In this document: positions 29,891 to 38,534 of the stretch, in pieces | Layout of the letters: each line of letters opens with the position of its first letter | Position numbering within the stretch: position 1 is the first letter of the stretch | Origin: Niveispirillum sp. SYP-B3756 | Lineage (GTDB): Bacteria > Pseudomonadota > Alphaproteobacteria > Azospirillales > Azospirillaceae | DNA length: 64,000 nt | Assembly: GCF_009495745.1 (NCBI RefSeq) | Contig: NZ_WIDQ01000001.1 | Span: 609,136 to 673,135, forward strand | Direction of reading: 5' to 3' | Position numbers and translations under genes: made by a program | The notes under the pieces: model-generated | Seen by the model: the letters and a program-made list of their open reading frames with translations, nothing else | What the model was told of the DNA's origin: nothing | Database searches by the model: none

Positions 29891-30652
29891 GTCCAGAACG
29901 CGTACCGGGTCACCCGCCGTCACGGTGCCACCTTCCACCACTATGGCATAGACGCCGCAGACCACATGGTTGAAGCCGGTCTTCAGCGCCTTGATCAGCG
30001 GCATGTCGCGTTCGCCGGTGCTGGGATTGACCTCCACCGCCGCGCAGCGGGTGATGGTCTTGAACACCTCCAGCACCGTATCGCCGATGGCGATGCGCTT
30101 GCCCACCCACCCCATCTCCGCCCAGGCCGGCAATCCTGCCAGATGCAGATTGCCGCGAAAACGCAGCGGATCGACCGGGGCCTGGGTGACGCGGCCAATA
30201 TCCTTCACGCTGGCCAGATTGATCAGCGAGACGGCCTTTTCCGGGATATCGGTGAAATTATGCGCTGCCGATTCCACCAGCTTATAAGGGCCGGGGGCAG
30301 CACTGCCATCCATATAGGCGGACAGGAACTGATCGATCAGCATCCTGCCGGTCGGGGTATCGATCCGCCCGCGCGCCACCGGCTTGCCCGCCCGGTTCAG
30401 CACCAGTTGGCAGGTGGCCGAATCATAGGTTGCCACCAGGGTGGCCAGTTTCTCATCCCGCACCAGGGCCAGAAAGTTGGTTTTCGGCTTCCAGGCCGGG
30501 GCCGTGGCGTCGAAATTGCTGGCCCGGTGCAGGATGGCGAAACGCCGATCCTGCGGCAGGCATTCACCCGGTGACAGGGAAACGCTGTCCAGCCTTTGGG
30601 CGGACAGGCTCTTGACCGGGTAATAATGGATGGCTTCGAGGGTCACTGACAT
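29888..30652 (-). CDS. MOSC-domain protein (YcbX-like)
   Basis: 254 residues with an N-terminal MOSC_N beta-barrel (LEAIHYYPVKSLSAQRLDSVSLSPGECLPQDRRFAI) and a C-terminal MOSC domain (DPLRFRGNLHLAGLPAWAEMGWVGKRIAIGDTVLEVFKTITRCAAVEVNPSTGERD) with the conserved Cys expected for molybdenum-cofactor or sulfur chemistry. Relatives (YcbX, mARC) reduce N-hydroxylated compounds with a Mo cofactor. No redox partner domain is fused. Its stop codon is the target duplication of a MITE-like element. Confidence 0.88.
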   Translation of the reverse strand: MSVTLEAIHYYPVKSLSAQRLDSVSLSPGECLPQDRRFAILHRASNFDATAPAWKPKTNFLALVRDEKLATLVATYDSATCQLVLNRAGKPVARGRIDTPTGRMLIDQFLSAYMDGSAAPGPYKLVESAAHNFTDIPEKAVSLINLASVKDIGRVTQAPVDPLRFRGNLHLAGLPAWAEMGWVGKRIAIGDTVLEVFKTITRCAAVEVNPSTGERDMPLIKALKTGFNHVVCGVYAIVVEGGTVTAGDPVRVLD

Positions 30653-30767
30653 GATGGGTACAGCTTAAGCGGGCGGGCGGGGCGCTTGTCAATCGTACCG
30701 TTGGACTATGAAGAGCCGGTTACGATGGAATTTCCCAAAAGATAAAGTGCCCCCGCCCGCCATTGCC

Positions 30768-30969
30768 TTAGAGTCTGTCTGAAAACTTTTCCTTCTTTCT
30801 CAACATGTTAATGTTTTAGTCCCGTCACCCCGGCGAAGGCCGGGGTCCAGTTCGTAGAGAAAAGCGCCCCTTGATTCTGGACCCCGGCCTTCGCCGGGGT
30901 GACGGTAGCGTTTGAAGATAAGACGTGTAAGACGTTGAGATAACGTGAGACTTTCCGGACGGACTCTGA
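30768..30969. repeat. MITE-like palindromic element, copy C
   Basis: A 196-bp element (30771-30966) with left flank TTA (30768-30770) and right flank TGA (30967-30969). Ends GAGTCTGTCTGAAAA and ...CTTTCCGGACGGACTC. The core has two complementary arms, ACCCCGGCGAAGGCCGGGGT near 30825-30846 and its complement near 30881-30900. It abuts copy D with only TGA between them. Confidence 0.82.
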
Positions 30970-31136
30970 GAGTCTGTCCGGAAAGTTATCCCGCATTTCG
31001 AAGCCTTGCCCTTTCTCTACCGTCATCCCCGCGAAGGCGGGAATCCAAAACCCGCGCTGTTGTATGGATTCCTGCCTTCGCGGGAATGACGGTTAAGGGA
31101 TTGGAAAATAACTGAAAGCTCTTGGACGGACTCTTA
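30967..31136. repeat. MITE-like palindromic element, copy D
   Basis: A 164-bp element (30970-31133) flanked by TGA on the left and TTA (31134-31136) on the right. Its core motif is the second subtype (ATCCCCGCGAAGGCGGGAAT and its complement around a 30-base loop). It lies in the opposite orientation to copies A and E, judged by the asymmetric flank text. The right TTA is the TAA stop of ppk2. Confidence 0.82.
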
Positions 31137-31928
31137 CCCCAGCAGGGTCTCCGCCTCGCGCAGGAACGCCTCGTCCAGGGTGGGTGGGGAAGTGTCCACC
31201 CCTTCCGACAGCTTTGCCACCACCTGGCGCAGCACTTCCACCCGCGCATACCATTTGGCATCGGCGGGGATCAGGTGCCAGGGCGCTTGTTTGGTATGGG
31301 TGCGGTCGAACATCTGGTTCGTCGCCAGCTCATATTGCGGGCGCCGGGCGCGGTTGCGCAGATCTTCGGACGTCAGCTTCCAGCGCTTATAGGGATTGTG
31401 CAGCCGTTCGCGGAAGCGGCGGCGCTGTTCATCCTCGCTGATATGCAAGAACAGCTTCACGATCCGCACGCCATCATCGATCAGCAGCCGCTCGAACTCG
31501 TTGATCTCATCATAGGCGCGCTGCCATTCCGACGGTTTGGCAAAGCCTTCCACCCGTTCCACCAACACCCTGCCATACCAGGACCGGTCGAAAATGGCGA
31601 AGGTGCCGGGTTCCGGCAGGCGCTGCCAGAAGCGCCACAGATAATGCCGGCCCTGTTCCTGCGGCAGCGGGGCGGCGATGGGCCAGACATGGGAACCGCG
31701 CGGGTCCAGTGTTTCGGTCAGCCGGCGGATGGCCCCCCCCTTGCCGGCGGCGTCCCAGCCCTCAAACACCAGAATGGCGCGGCGCTTGGAATGCCAATAG
31801 GCCTGCTGGACATGCATCACTTGTTCCTGCAGGGATTCCAGCTCCTTCAGATAGGCCGACTTGTCGACGAACCGGTGTTCCTTCATGTCCAACTTGTCGA
31901 GATGGGGGACGGCGTGACTATTTCCCAT
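31134..31928 (-). CDS. ppk2: polyphosphate kinase 2
   Basis: 264 residues, single-domain PPK2. Walker A GWDAAGKGGAIRRLTE, Walker B FAIFDRSWYGRVLVERVEGF, and the lid region RRRFRERLHNPYKRWKLTSEDLRNR. The family transfers phosphate between polyphosphate and nucleoside di- or monophosphates; class cannot be fixed without alignment. The ATG at 31928 has an AGGGAG SD; the frame extends 7 codons further. The TAA stop coincides with the TTA target duplication of repeat copy D. Confidence 0.93.
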   Translation of the reverse strand: MGNSHAVPHLDKLDMKEHRFVDKSAYLKELESLQEQVMHVQQAYWHSKRRAILVFEGWDAAGKGGAIRRLTETLDPRGSHVWPIAAPLPQEQGRHYLWRFWQRLPEPGTFAIFDRSWYGRVLVERVEGFAKPSEWQRAYDEINEFERLLIDDGVRIVKLFLHISEDEQRRRFRERLHNPYKRWKLTSEDLRNRARRPQYELATNQMFDRTHTKQAPWHLIPADAKWYARVEVLRQVVAKLSEGVDTSPPTLDEAFLREAETLLG

Positions 31929-32091
31929 GGCGGGTGGAACTCCCTTCATCGATGAACCGGGTTGGTGCAGGTGCGACCATGGCTCTATTGTAACGGTTTC
32001 GTTTCAGGCCTTGCCATGGAAAGCGGCATGGCCGACCCATGGAAATTCGGCAATCCAAGGGGCAAAAGCCCTGGCAAAAAGGAATGGCACG

Positions 32092-34266
32092 TTGAAAAGC
32101 TTCTTGATGGCGGGGGCTTCGGCCCTGATCCTCTCCCTGTCCGGCGCCATGGTCCCTGCGGCGCTGGCGGCGGATACACCGACCCAGATGGCACAGGCTG
32201 ACAAGGCGAAGATGACCGAGAATCCCTTCTTCCAGGAATGGAAAACCCCCTTCGGCGTTCCGCCGTTCGATGCCATCAAGCCGGCCCATTTCCGCCCGGC
32301 CTTTGAAAAGGGCATGGCCGACCAGCTGGTCGAGATCAAAGCCATCACCGATATCAAGGCAGCCCCCAGCTTCGCCAACACCATCGACGCGATGGAAAAG
32401 AGCGGCCAGTTGCTGGACCGGGTGTCCGCCGTCTTCTCCAATCTCACCTCGTCCAACACCAATGACGAGCTGGATAAGATCCAGCGCGAGATGGCGCCGC
32501 TGCTGGCGGCCCATGGCAATGCCATCAACCTGAATGCCACCCTGTTCCAGCGTATCAGCACGCTGTACAAGCAGCGCGACCAGTTGAAGCTGACGCCGGA
32601 ACAGTCCCGCGTGCTGGAACGCTATTATCTGGGCTTCGTGCGCGCCGGCGCCGAGCTGCAGGGCGCGCAGCGGGAGCGGATGGCCGCCATCCTGGAACGG
32701 CTGGCCGTGCTGTCCACAAAGTTCAGCCAGAATGTGCTGGCGGATGAAAAGGGTTACAAGCTGGTGCTGACCAGCAAAGATCAGCTGGCCGGCCTGCCCG
32801 ATTTCGTGGTGGCCGCCGCGTCGCAGGCGGCCAAGGACCGGGGCGAAGCCGGCAAGTACGTCATCACCCTGTCGCGTTCGTCGATTGAGCCGTTCCTGAC
32901 CTTCTCCGACAACCGGGCCCTGCGTGAGCAGGCCTGGAAGGCCTGGATCGCCCGTGGCGACAATGGCGACGAGCATGACAATAACGCCACCATCACGGAG
33001 ATCGTGCAGCTTCGCATCGAGCGCGCCAACCTGCTGGGCTACAAGACCTTTGCGGAATATAAGCTGGCCGACACCATGGCCAAGAATCCGCAAGCCGTGA
33101 GCGACCTGCTGATGCAGGTGTGGGAGCCGGCCAAGCTGCGCGCCGCCGAGGAACGCGACGAGATGCAGAAGCTGGCCGCGAAAGAAGGCCAGAATATCCA
33201 GATCGAGCCGTGGGACTGGTATTATTATGCGGAGAAGGTCCGCAAGGCCAAGTACGACCTGAACGAAGAAGAGATCAAGCCGTACTTCCAGTTGAACAAG
33301 ATGGTGGAGGCGATGTTCTACACCGCCAACCGCCTGTTCGGCGTCACCTTCACGGAACTGAAGGGCATCCCGACATACCATCCCGACGTCAAGGTCTATG
33401 AGGCCAAGGACAAGGATGGCAAGCATCTGGCCGTCTTCTACAGCGACAATTTCGCCCGCCCGTCCAAGCGGTCCGGTGCCTGGATGTCGTCCCTGCGCTC
33501 GCAGGAGAAGCTGACCGGCGATATCCGCCCCATCGTGCTGAATAACAACAACTTCGCCAAGGGGGCCGAGGGCCAGCCGACCCTGCTGTCCTTTGACGAT
33601 GCCACCACCCTGTTCCACGAATTCGGCCATGGCCTGCATGGCATGTTGTCGAATGTCACCTATCCGCAGGTCTCCGGCACCGGCGTGCTGCGTGATTTCG
33701 TGGAATTCCCCAGCCAGGTGCTGGAACATTGGGTGGCGGAACCGCAGATTCTGCAGAAGTTCGCCGTGCATTATAAGACGGGCAAGCCGATCCCGAAGGA
33801 ACTGCTGGACAAGATCATCGCGTCCCAGACCTTCAACCAGGGCTTCGCCACGGTGTCCTACACCTCGTCTGCCCTGGTCGATCTGGCCTATCACAGCCTG
33901 ACCGATGCCAAGGGCCTGAACCCGGACACGTTCGAGCGGGAGACGCTGACCAAGCTGGGGATGCCGAAGGAAATCGTCATGCGGCACCGCAGCCCGCATT
34001 TCAGCCACATCTTCTCCGGTGACGGCTATTCATCGGGCTATTACAGCTATATGTGGGCGGAAGTGCTGGATGCTGACGGCTTCAATGCCTTCAAGGAAGC
34101 TGGCGACATTTTCGACCCCACCCTGTCCAAGAAGCTGTTGGAGAATGTCTATTCCGCCGGCGGCTCGCGTGACCCGATGGAGGCCTATATCGGCTTCCGG
34201 GGTCGCGCACCCAAGGTGGATGCGCTGCTGAAGAATCGCGGTCTGCTGGATAACCGCGTGAACTGA
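32092..34266 (+). CDS. periplasmic M3-family metallopeptidase (peptidyl-dipeptidase Dcp-like)
   Basis: About 724 residues with an N-terminal signal peptide (KSFLMAGASALILSLSGAMVPAALA). The zinc site HEFGH is in ATTLFHEFGHGLHGMLSNV, with the third ligand Glu in LRDFVEFPSQVLEHW. HRSPHFSHIFSGDGYSSGYYSYMWAEVLDADGF is the typical C-terminal M3 block. Such enzymes cut dipeptides from peptide C-termini. A TTG at 32092 with SD AAGGA is the likely start; the next ATG is 5 codons later. Divergent from ppk2. Confidence 0.92.
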   Translation: MKSFLMAGASALILSLSGAMVPAALAADTPTQMAQADKAKMTENPFFQEWKTPFGVPPFDAIKPAHFRPAFEKGMADQLVEIKAITDIKAAPSFANTIDAMEKSGQLLDRVSAVFSNLTSSNTNDELDKIQREMAPLLAAHGNAINLNATLFQRISTLYKQRDQLKLTPEQSRVLERYYLGFVRAGAELQGAQRERMAAILERLAVLSTKFSQNVLADEKGYKLVLTSKDQLAGLPDFVVAAASQAAKDRGEAGKYVITLSRSSIEPFLTFSDNRALREQAWKAWIARGDNGDEHDNNATITEIVQLRIERANLLGYKTFAEYKLADTMAKNPQAVSDLLMQVWEPAKLRAAEERDEMQKLAAKEGQNIQIEPWDWYYYAEKVRKAKYDLNEEEIKPYFQLNKMVEAMFYTANRLFGVTFTELKGIPTYHPDVKVYEAKDKDGKHLAVFYSDNFARPSKRSGAWMSSLRSQEKLTGDIRPIVLNNNNFAKGAEGQPTLLSFDDATTLFHEFGHGLHGMLSNVTYPQVSGTGVLRDFVEFPSQVLEHWVAEPQILQKFAVHYKTGKPIPKELLDKIIASQTFNQGFATVSYTSSALVDLAYHSLTDAKGLNPDTFERETLTKLGMPKEIVMRHRSPHFSHIFSGDGYSSGYYSYMWAEVLDADGFNAFKEAGDIFDPTLSKKLLENVYSAGGSRDPMEAYIGFRGRAPKVDALLKNRGLLDNRVN

Positions 34267-34275
34267 GCAACAGAA

Positions 34276-34309
34276 AACGGGCGATCCGCTGGTCGGCAGA
34301 TCGCCCGTT
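34276..34309. terminator. hairpin after the M3 peptidase gene
   Basis: AACGGGCGATC (34276-34286) pairs perfectly with GATCGCCCGTT (34299-34309), 10 bases after the stop. No T run; works with the following terminator. Confidence 0.6.
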
Positions 34310-34321
34310 GAGAATTGGAAG

Positions 34322-34362
34322 CCCCGCCTGAACCGGAGAAGAACGGTTCAGGCGGGGTTTTT
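34322..34362 (+). terminator. rho-independent terminator
   Basis: CCCCGCCTGAACCG (34322-34335) pairs with CGGTTCAGGCGGGG (34344-34357), followed by TTTTT. It ends at the stop codon of the converging MFS gene. Confidence 0.92.
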
Positions 34363-35657
34363 CATGCCTTGGCCCAGGCCCGCATCGTCACGCCATCGCG
34401 CCGATAGAGCATGAGGACAGAGATCAGCCCGCAGAAGGCGGCACCCGCCATCCAGAGGCCCGGGGCCGCCTTGTCGCCCGTCACCTCGATCAGCCAGGTG
34501 GAGATCAGCGGCGTGAAACCGCCGAACAGGGCCGTCGCCAAACTATAGGCCAAGGAGAAGCCCACGGTACGCACCTGGGGGGGCATCACCTCCGTCAAGG
34601 CCACCAGGGCGGCAGCATTATAGCTGGCATACATGAAGGACAGCCAAAGCTCGGCGATCAGCATGTTCTGGAAGCTGATGTCATTCACCAGCCAGTTCAG
34701 CATTGGATAGGCGGTCAGTATGGGCAGTATGGTGAAGGCCAGCAACAGGGGCCGCCGGCCCACCTTGTCCGACAAGGCCCCCATTACAGGCAGCCAGAAG
34801 AAATTGGACAGGCCGACACAGAAGGTCAGCAGCAGACTGTCCGCCCCATCCAGCTTCAGCACATTCCGGCCATAGGTGGGGGTGTAGACGGTGATCAGGT
34901 AGAAGGAAACCGTGGTCATCACCACCATCATCATGCCGGCCAGCACCAGCCGCCAGTTCATGGCGATGGACAGGACGATCTCCTTGAAGGTCGGGTGATG
35001 CTTGCGGGCCAGGAACTCATCGGTTTCCTGCAGGGACCGGCGGATGACAAAGATCACCGGCACGATCAGGCAGCCGATGAAGAAGGGAACGCGCCAGCCC
35101 CAATCATGAATCTGCTCGGGCGCCAGTACTTGGTTCAGCCCATAACCGATGATGGCGGCCGCCATGATGGCCGCCTGCTGGCTGGCCGATTGCCAACTGA
35201 CATAGAAGCCTTTGCGCCCCGGCGTGGCCATTTCCGACAGATAGACGGAGACGCCGCCCAGTTCCACCCCGGCAGAGAAGCCCTGCAACAGCCGGCCGAT
35301 CAGCACCAGAAACGGGGCCAGGATGCCGATGCTGTCATAGCTGGGTACAAAGGCGATCAGCACCGTGCCGATTGCCATGATGGCCAGGGTCAGCACCAGC
35401 CCCTTGCTGCGGCCGATCCGGTCAATATAGCTGCCCAGAATCACCGCCCCCACCGGCCGCATCAGGAAGCCGGCACCAAAGGTGGCAAACGTCAGCATCA
35501 GCGAGGCATACTCGTTCCCGCTGGGGAAAAACGCCTTGGCAATATAGCTGGCATAAAAGCCGTAAAGGAAAAAATCGAACATTTCCAGGAAGTTGCCGCT
35601 GGTAACGCGCAGCACCGTGGCCAGCTTTGAAGGGGGTTTGGCGATGGAACCCTGCAT
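34362..35657 (-). CDS. MFS transporter, metabolite:H+ symporter family (citrate/tricarballylate-like)
   Basis: 431 residues with 12 predicted membrane helices. The N-terminus [27 protein letters not shown] and the loop [23 protein letters not shown] are typical of the MHS branch (citrate, tricarballylate, proline/betaine symporters), as is [22 protein letters not shown]. It imports a small carboxylate or related compound with protons; substrate not determined. It follows a periplasmic binding protein gene by 2 bases in one operon, divergent from a LysR gene that probably controls it. Confidence 0.85.
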   Translation of the reverse strand: MQGSIAKPPSKLATVLRVTSGNFLEMFDFFLYGFYASYIAKAFFPSGNEYASLMLTFATFGAGFLMRPVGAVILGSYIDRIGRSKGLVLTLAIMAIGTVLIAFVPSYDSIGILAPFLVLIGRLLQGFSAGVELGGVSVYLSEMATPGRKGFYVSWQSASQQAAIMAAAIIGYGLNQVLAPEQIHDWGWRVPFFIGCLIVPVIFVIRRSLQETDEFLARKHHPTFKEIVLSIAMNWRLVLAGMMMVVMTTVSFYLITVYTPTYGRNVLKLDGADSLLLTFCVGLSNFFWLPVMGALSDKVGRRPLLLAFTILPILTAYPMLNWLVNDISFQNMLIAELWLSFMYASYNAAALVALTEVMPPQVRTVGFSLAYSLATALFGGFTPLISTWLIEVTGDKAAPGLWMAGAAFCGLISVLMLYRRDGVTMRAWAKA

Positions 35658-35659
35658 GA

Positions 35660-36472
35660 TTACGATCCTGAATGACGGGCTGTCGAGGCGGGCTCCAGCC
35701 CGGACTGGATGATCAGCGGGGCTGCGTCGGTGGAAGACAGGAAGGCGACCAGTTCGTCGGCCGCCTGCTTCTCCTTTGTCGCGGCCACGATGCCGACGGA
35801 AAAGGGTGTCACCTTCTGCGCCGCATCCGGCAGGGCACCAACCAGATCGATGCCGGGCACCGGCAACAATTCACTGATCTGCTGGAAGCCGATTTCGGCC
35901 TCTCCGCGGGCCACGACCCGGCCCACCGGTTCCGCCGGGATCATCCGGGCCTTGCCCTTCATCGCATCGGCGATGCCCAGGCGGGGGAACAGCACCGTTG
36001 ACAGGAAAACCCCGCTGGCACTGTCGGAATAGGCGATGGATCTGGCACTCAGCAGCGTCTGTTTCAGGGCGGCGACGCTGGAGATGTCCGGGCGCGGGGC
36101 GCCGGCCTTCACGGCCATGCCGATCTTGGACAGGGCCAGCACATGGTGGCCTTCATCTATCACCTCACCCTCGTGGACCAGCCCTTCCAGGCTGTCGCCG
36201 ACCATGATGACGACATCAATATCCTCATCCCGGTGCAGGCGATTGGGGATCGCCTCCGGCGTGTCACCCATGGAAGGGCCCCAGGCCGATACCAGCTTAT
36301 GACCGGTGCGCTTTTCAAATTCGGGGGCCAGCGCCTTGTAGGCGGCGGCGAATCCGCCAGAGCTGGCCACATGCAGTTCCGCTGCACTGGCGGGCAGGGG
36401 TAACAGCAACAACAGCGTAGCGAGCAGGCGCGAAAGGGCGCCGCCCGCCTGACGGGGGGCACTGGGTATCAT
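35660..36472 (-). CDS. periplasmic ModA/AcfC-like substrate-binding protein
   Basis: 270 residues. Signal peptide ([28 protein letters not shown]). The mature part is a type II binding protein: [99 protein letters not shown]. This resembles ModA and accessory colonization factor AcfC. No ABC permease or ATPase is nearby; the operon partner is an MFS symporter. The ATG at 36472 has a GGAGGAG SD. Confidence 0.8.
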   Translation of the reverse strand: MIPSAPRQAGGALSRLLATLLLLLPLPASAAELHVASSGGFAAAYKALAPEFEKRTGHKLVSAWGPSMGDTPEAIPNRLHRDEDIDVVIMVGDSLEGLVHEGEVIDEGHHVLALSKIGMAVKAGAPRPDISSVAALKQTLLSARSIAYSDSASGVFLSTVLFPRLGIADAMKGKARMIPAEPVGRVVARGEAEIGFQQISELLPVPGIDLVGALPDAAQKVTPFSVGIVAATKEKQAADELVAFLSSTDAAPLIIQSGLEPASTARHSGS

Positions 36473-36548
36473 GTCCGTCTCCTCCGGTTTGGTGTTTTGC
36501 CCATTGTGCGGCGACGGAATAAAAATCAAAATTGCATTTATCTTCTTA

Positions 36549-36571
36549 ATTGATAGTTTATATGTATCAAT
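36549..36571. promoter_or_regulatory. LysR-type operator candidate
   Basis: Perfect arms ATTGATA (36549-36555) and TATCAAT (36565-36571) around 9 bases, satisfying the T-N11-A rule. It sits in the divergent interval between the LysR gene and the binding-protein/MFS operon, ending just before the LysR Shine-Dalgarno, so it could control both directions. Confidence 0.6.
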
Positions 36572-36581
36572 GAGGAACGTC

Positions 36582-37502
36582 ATGCGGCTGGACTTTGAAT
36601 TCGGGGAGTTGCAGGCCTTCGTCACCGTGGCGCAGACGTTGAATTTTCGCGCGGCGGCGGAACGGCTGTTCCTCTCCCAACCCGCGCTCAGCCGGCGGAT
36701 TGAGAAGCTGGAGGCGGCGCTGGAGATGCGCCTGCTGGAACGCACCACCCGCAAGGTGGAATTAAGCGATGCCGGGCGGCAGTTCCTGGCCCATGCCGCC
36801 GCCATTCTGGAGGAGCTGGACCTGGCCCGGACCAGCATGGTGGAACGGTCCAGCCGGGCCAAACAGCTGGTGACGGTGGCCTGCGTGCCATCGGTTGCCA
36901 ACCATGTGCTACCCCAGGTGCTGTACCGGTTTGCCCAAACCCATCCGGCGGTACGTATCCGCATTATCGATGAAAGTGCCGGCATGGTGTTGGCGGCGGT
37001 GCAGGAGGGGCAGGCCGATATCGGTATCGGCTTCCTGGGCGCCCAGAATGCGGAGGTGGAGTTCAACCCGATCCGCAGCGAACCCTATGTGCTGGCCGTG
37101 CGTCGGGATCATCCGCTGGCCGCCGCCGCTGCCGTGCGCTGGGACCGGCTGGGGGCCGAACGGCTGATCGGGGTGTCGCTGAACAGTGGCAACCGCATCC
37201 TGATTGAAAATGTGCTGGCCGGCCTGCCACAGCGCCCGACCATCCATTATGAGGCCAACCATGTGGCGGGTGCCCTGGGGTTGGTGGCGGCGGGGCTGGG
37301 GGTGGCGGTGCTGCCCTCGCTTTCGCTGGCCAATGGCGCCTATCCGATGCTGGTCGGCGTGCCGATGGTGGAGCCGGGGTTGAGCCGCACCCTGGGCCTG
37401 ATCACCCGCAGCGGCGGCCGGCTGAACCTGTCGGCCCAGGCGCTCTATGACCTGATCCTGCGGGAGGTGGCGGAGCCGGCCGCCGATACGGGTGTAAACT
37501 GA
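36582..37502 (+). CDS. LysR-family transcriptional regulator
   Basis: 306 residues. N-terminal winged helix (ELQAFVTVAQTLNFRAAAERLFLSQPALSRRIEKLEAALEMRLLERTTRKVELSDAGRQFL) and a C-terminal periplasmic-binding-like effector domain (VTVACVPSVANHVLPQVLYRF, GQADIGIGFLG, VAAGLGVAVLPSLSL). It most likely regulates the divergent binding-protein/MFS operon in response to the transported compound. The ATG at 36582 is preferred because GAGG lies 7 bases upstream; the ATG at 36570 is possible. Confidence 0.9.
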   Translation: MRLDFEFGELQAFVTVAQTLNFRAAAERLFLSQPALSRRIEKLEAALEMRLLERTTRKVELSDAGRQFLAHAAAILEELDLARTSMVERSSRAKQLVTVACVPSVANHVLPQVLYRFAQTHPAVRIRIIDESAGMVLAAVQEGQADIGIGFLGAQNAEVEFNPIRSEPYVLAVRRDHPLAAAAAVRWDRLGAERLIGVSLNSGNRILIENVLAGLPQRPTIHYEANHVAGALGLVAAGLGVAVLPSLSLANGAYPMLVGVPMVEPGLSRTLGLITRSGGRLNLSAQALYDLILREVAEPAADTGVN

Positions 37503-37505
37503 AAT

Positions 37506-38399
37506 TCAGGCCGACAGGGCGGCGGCGGCCGGCGGGGTCCAGCATTCCACACGGTTGCGGCCGCCATGTTTGGCGGCATAGAGCGCCTGATCGGCCCGTT
37601 CGATCAGGCGGTCGGGTTCGATACCCATGTCGGCTTCCGCCGCGCCGAAACTGGCGGTGACATGCAGCACCCGGCCATCGGCCAGTTGTACCGGCAAGGC
37701 GGCCAGATCCTGGCGCAGCCGTTCCAGCACACCCAAGGCCTCCGGCAGGCCGGCATCCTTCAACAGGATCAGGATTTCCTCGCCCCCCATGCGGAACGCC
37801 TCATCCATATCGCGGATGCCGCTATTGAGGCAGGCGGCGGCGGCCACCAGCACCCGATCACCGGCATCATGGCCATAGGTGTCATTCACCAGCTTAAACC
37901 GGTCCAGGTCGCACAGGGCCACGCAGAAGGGCCGGCCGGAACGGTGGAAGCGGCTGGCCTCCCGCATCAGCTCTTCCATCATGCCGGTGCGGTTGCGCAG
38001 GCCCGTCAGCGGGTCAATGCCGCTGCCGGCCACGCTGAAGGCGCGTTCGAAACGGCGGCATTGCTGGATGAACTCATCAAACCGATCCAGCACCGCCTCG
38101 TACCCCGCCAGGGAGAGGATTTCACCGGCATGGATGCGGGTCAGCATCAGCCGTGCCAGCCGGTGCAGCTGTTCATGCAGGGCGATCAGCCGTTCCACCG
38201 CCGGCTGCAAGGCCAGCGCCTGCGCCTTGGCCTGACGCATCCAGTGGATGAAAGCCTGCGGCATGGGCACCGCATCCGGCCCCGACAGGCCAGCCTCCGC
38301 CCCGAAAAAGGCGGCGCGGTGCCATTGCGTCAGCCAACGAAGATGTTCGTCGATGACGGTGGCAAGGCTGCCACTGCCCTGGGTCTGGGAGATCGGCAT
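37506..38399 (-). CDS. diguanylate cyclase with N-terminal CZB-like zinc-sensing domain (DgcZ-like)
   Basis: About 297 residues, cytoplasmic. The N-terminal ~125 residues align with the CZB domain of E. coli DgcZ: VIDEHLRWLTQWHRAAFFG, FIHWMRQAKA, and LIALHEQLHRLARLML carrying the two later zinc His. The Cys ligand of DgcZ is not present; Pro/Gln occupy that place. The C-terminal GGDEF domain has DPLTGLRNR, DLDRFKLVNDTYGHDAGDRVL and active-site GGEEI, a permitted variant, so c-di-GMP synthesis is likely. An upstream TTG would add 14 residues. Confidence 0.85.
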   Translation of the reverse strand: MPISQTQGSGSLATVIDEHLRWLTQWHRAAFFGAEAGLSGPDAVPMPQAFIHWMRQAKAQALALQPAVERLIALHEQLHRLARLMLTRIHAGEILSLAGYEAVLDRFDEFIQQCRRFERAFSVAGSGIDPLTGLRNRTGMMEELMREASRFHRSGRPFCVALCDLDRFKLVNDTYGHDAGDRVLVAAAACLNSGIRDMDEAFRMGGEEILILLKDAGLPEALGVLERLRQDLAALPVQLADGRVLHVTASFGAAEADMGIEPDRLIERADQALYAAKHGGRNRVECWTPPAAAALSA

Positions 38400-38534
38400 G
38401 GAACACGGGACTCTGTGACAAAGGGGGGAAGGGGCTGGCAAAGCGCCACCCCTCCCTTGTCACGAAGTTAACCCCAATTTAATTCGAATGCGACCCATTC
38501 CCGACCATGCAAAGGGTCATATCGCCCGGTTGCG

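Noticed and set aside
35660..37066. Extended frame of the binding protein reaching back into the LysR gene
   Set aside because: The signal peptide and SD place the real start at 36472; upstream sequence is antisense to LysR.
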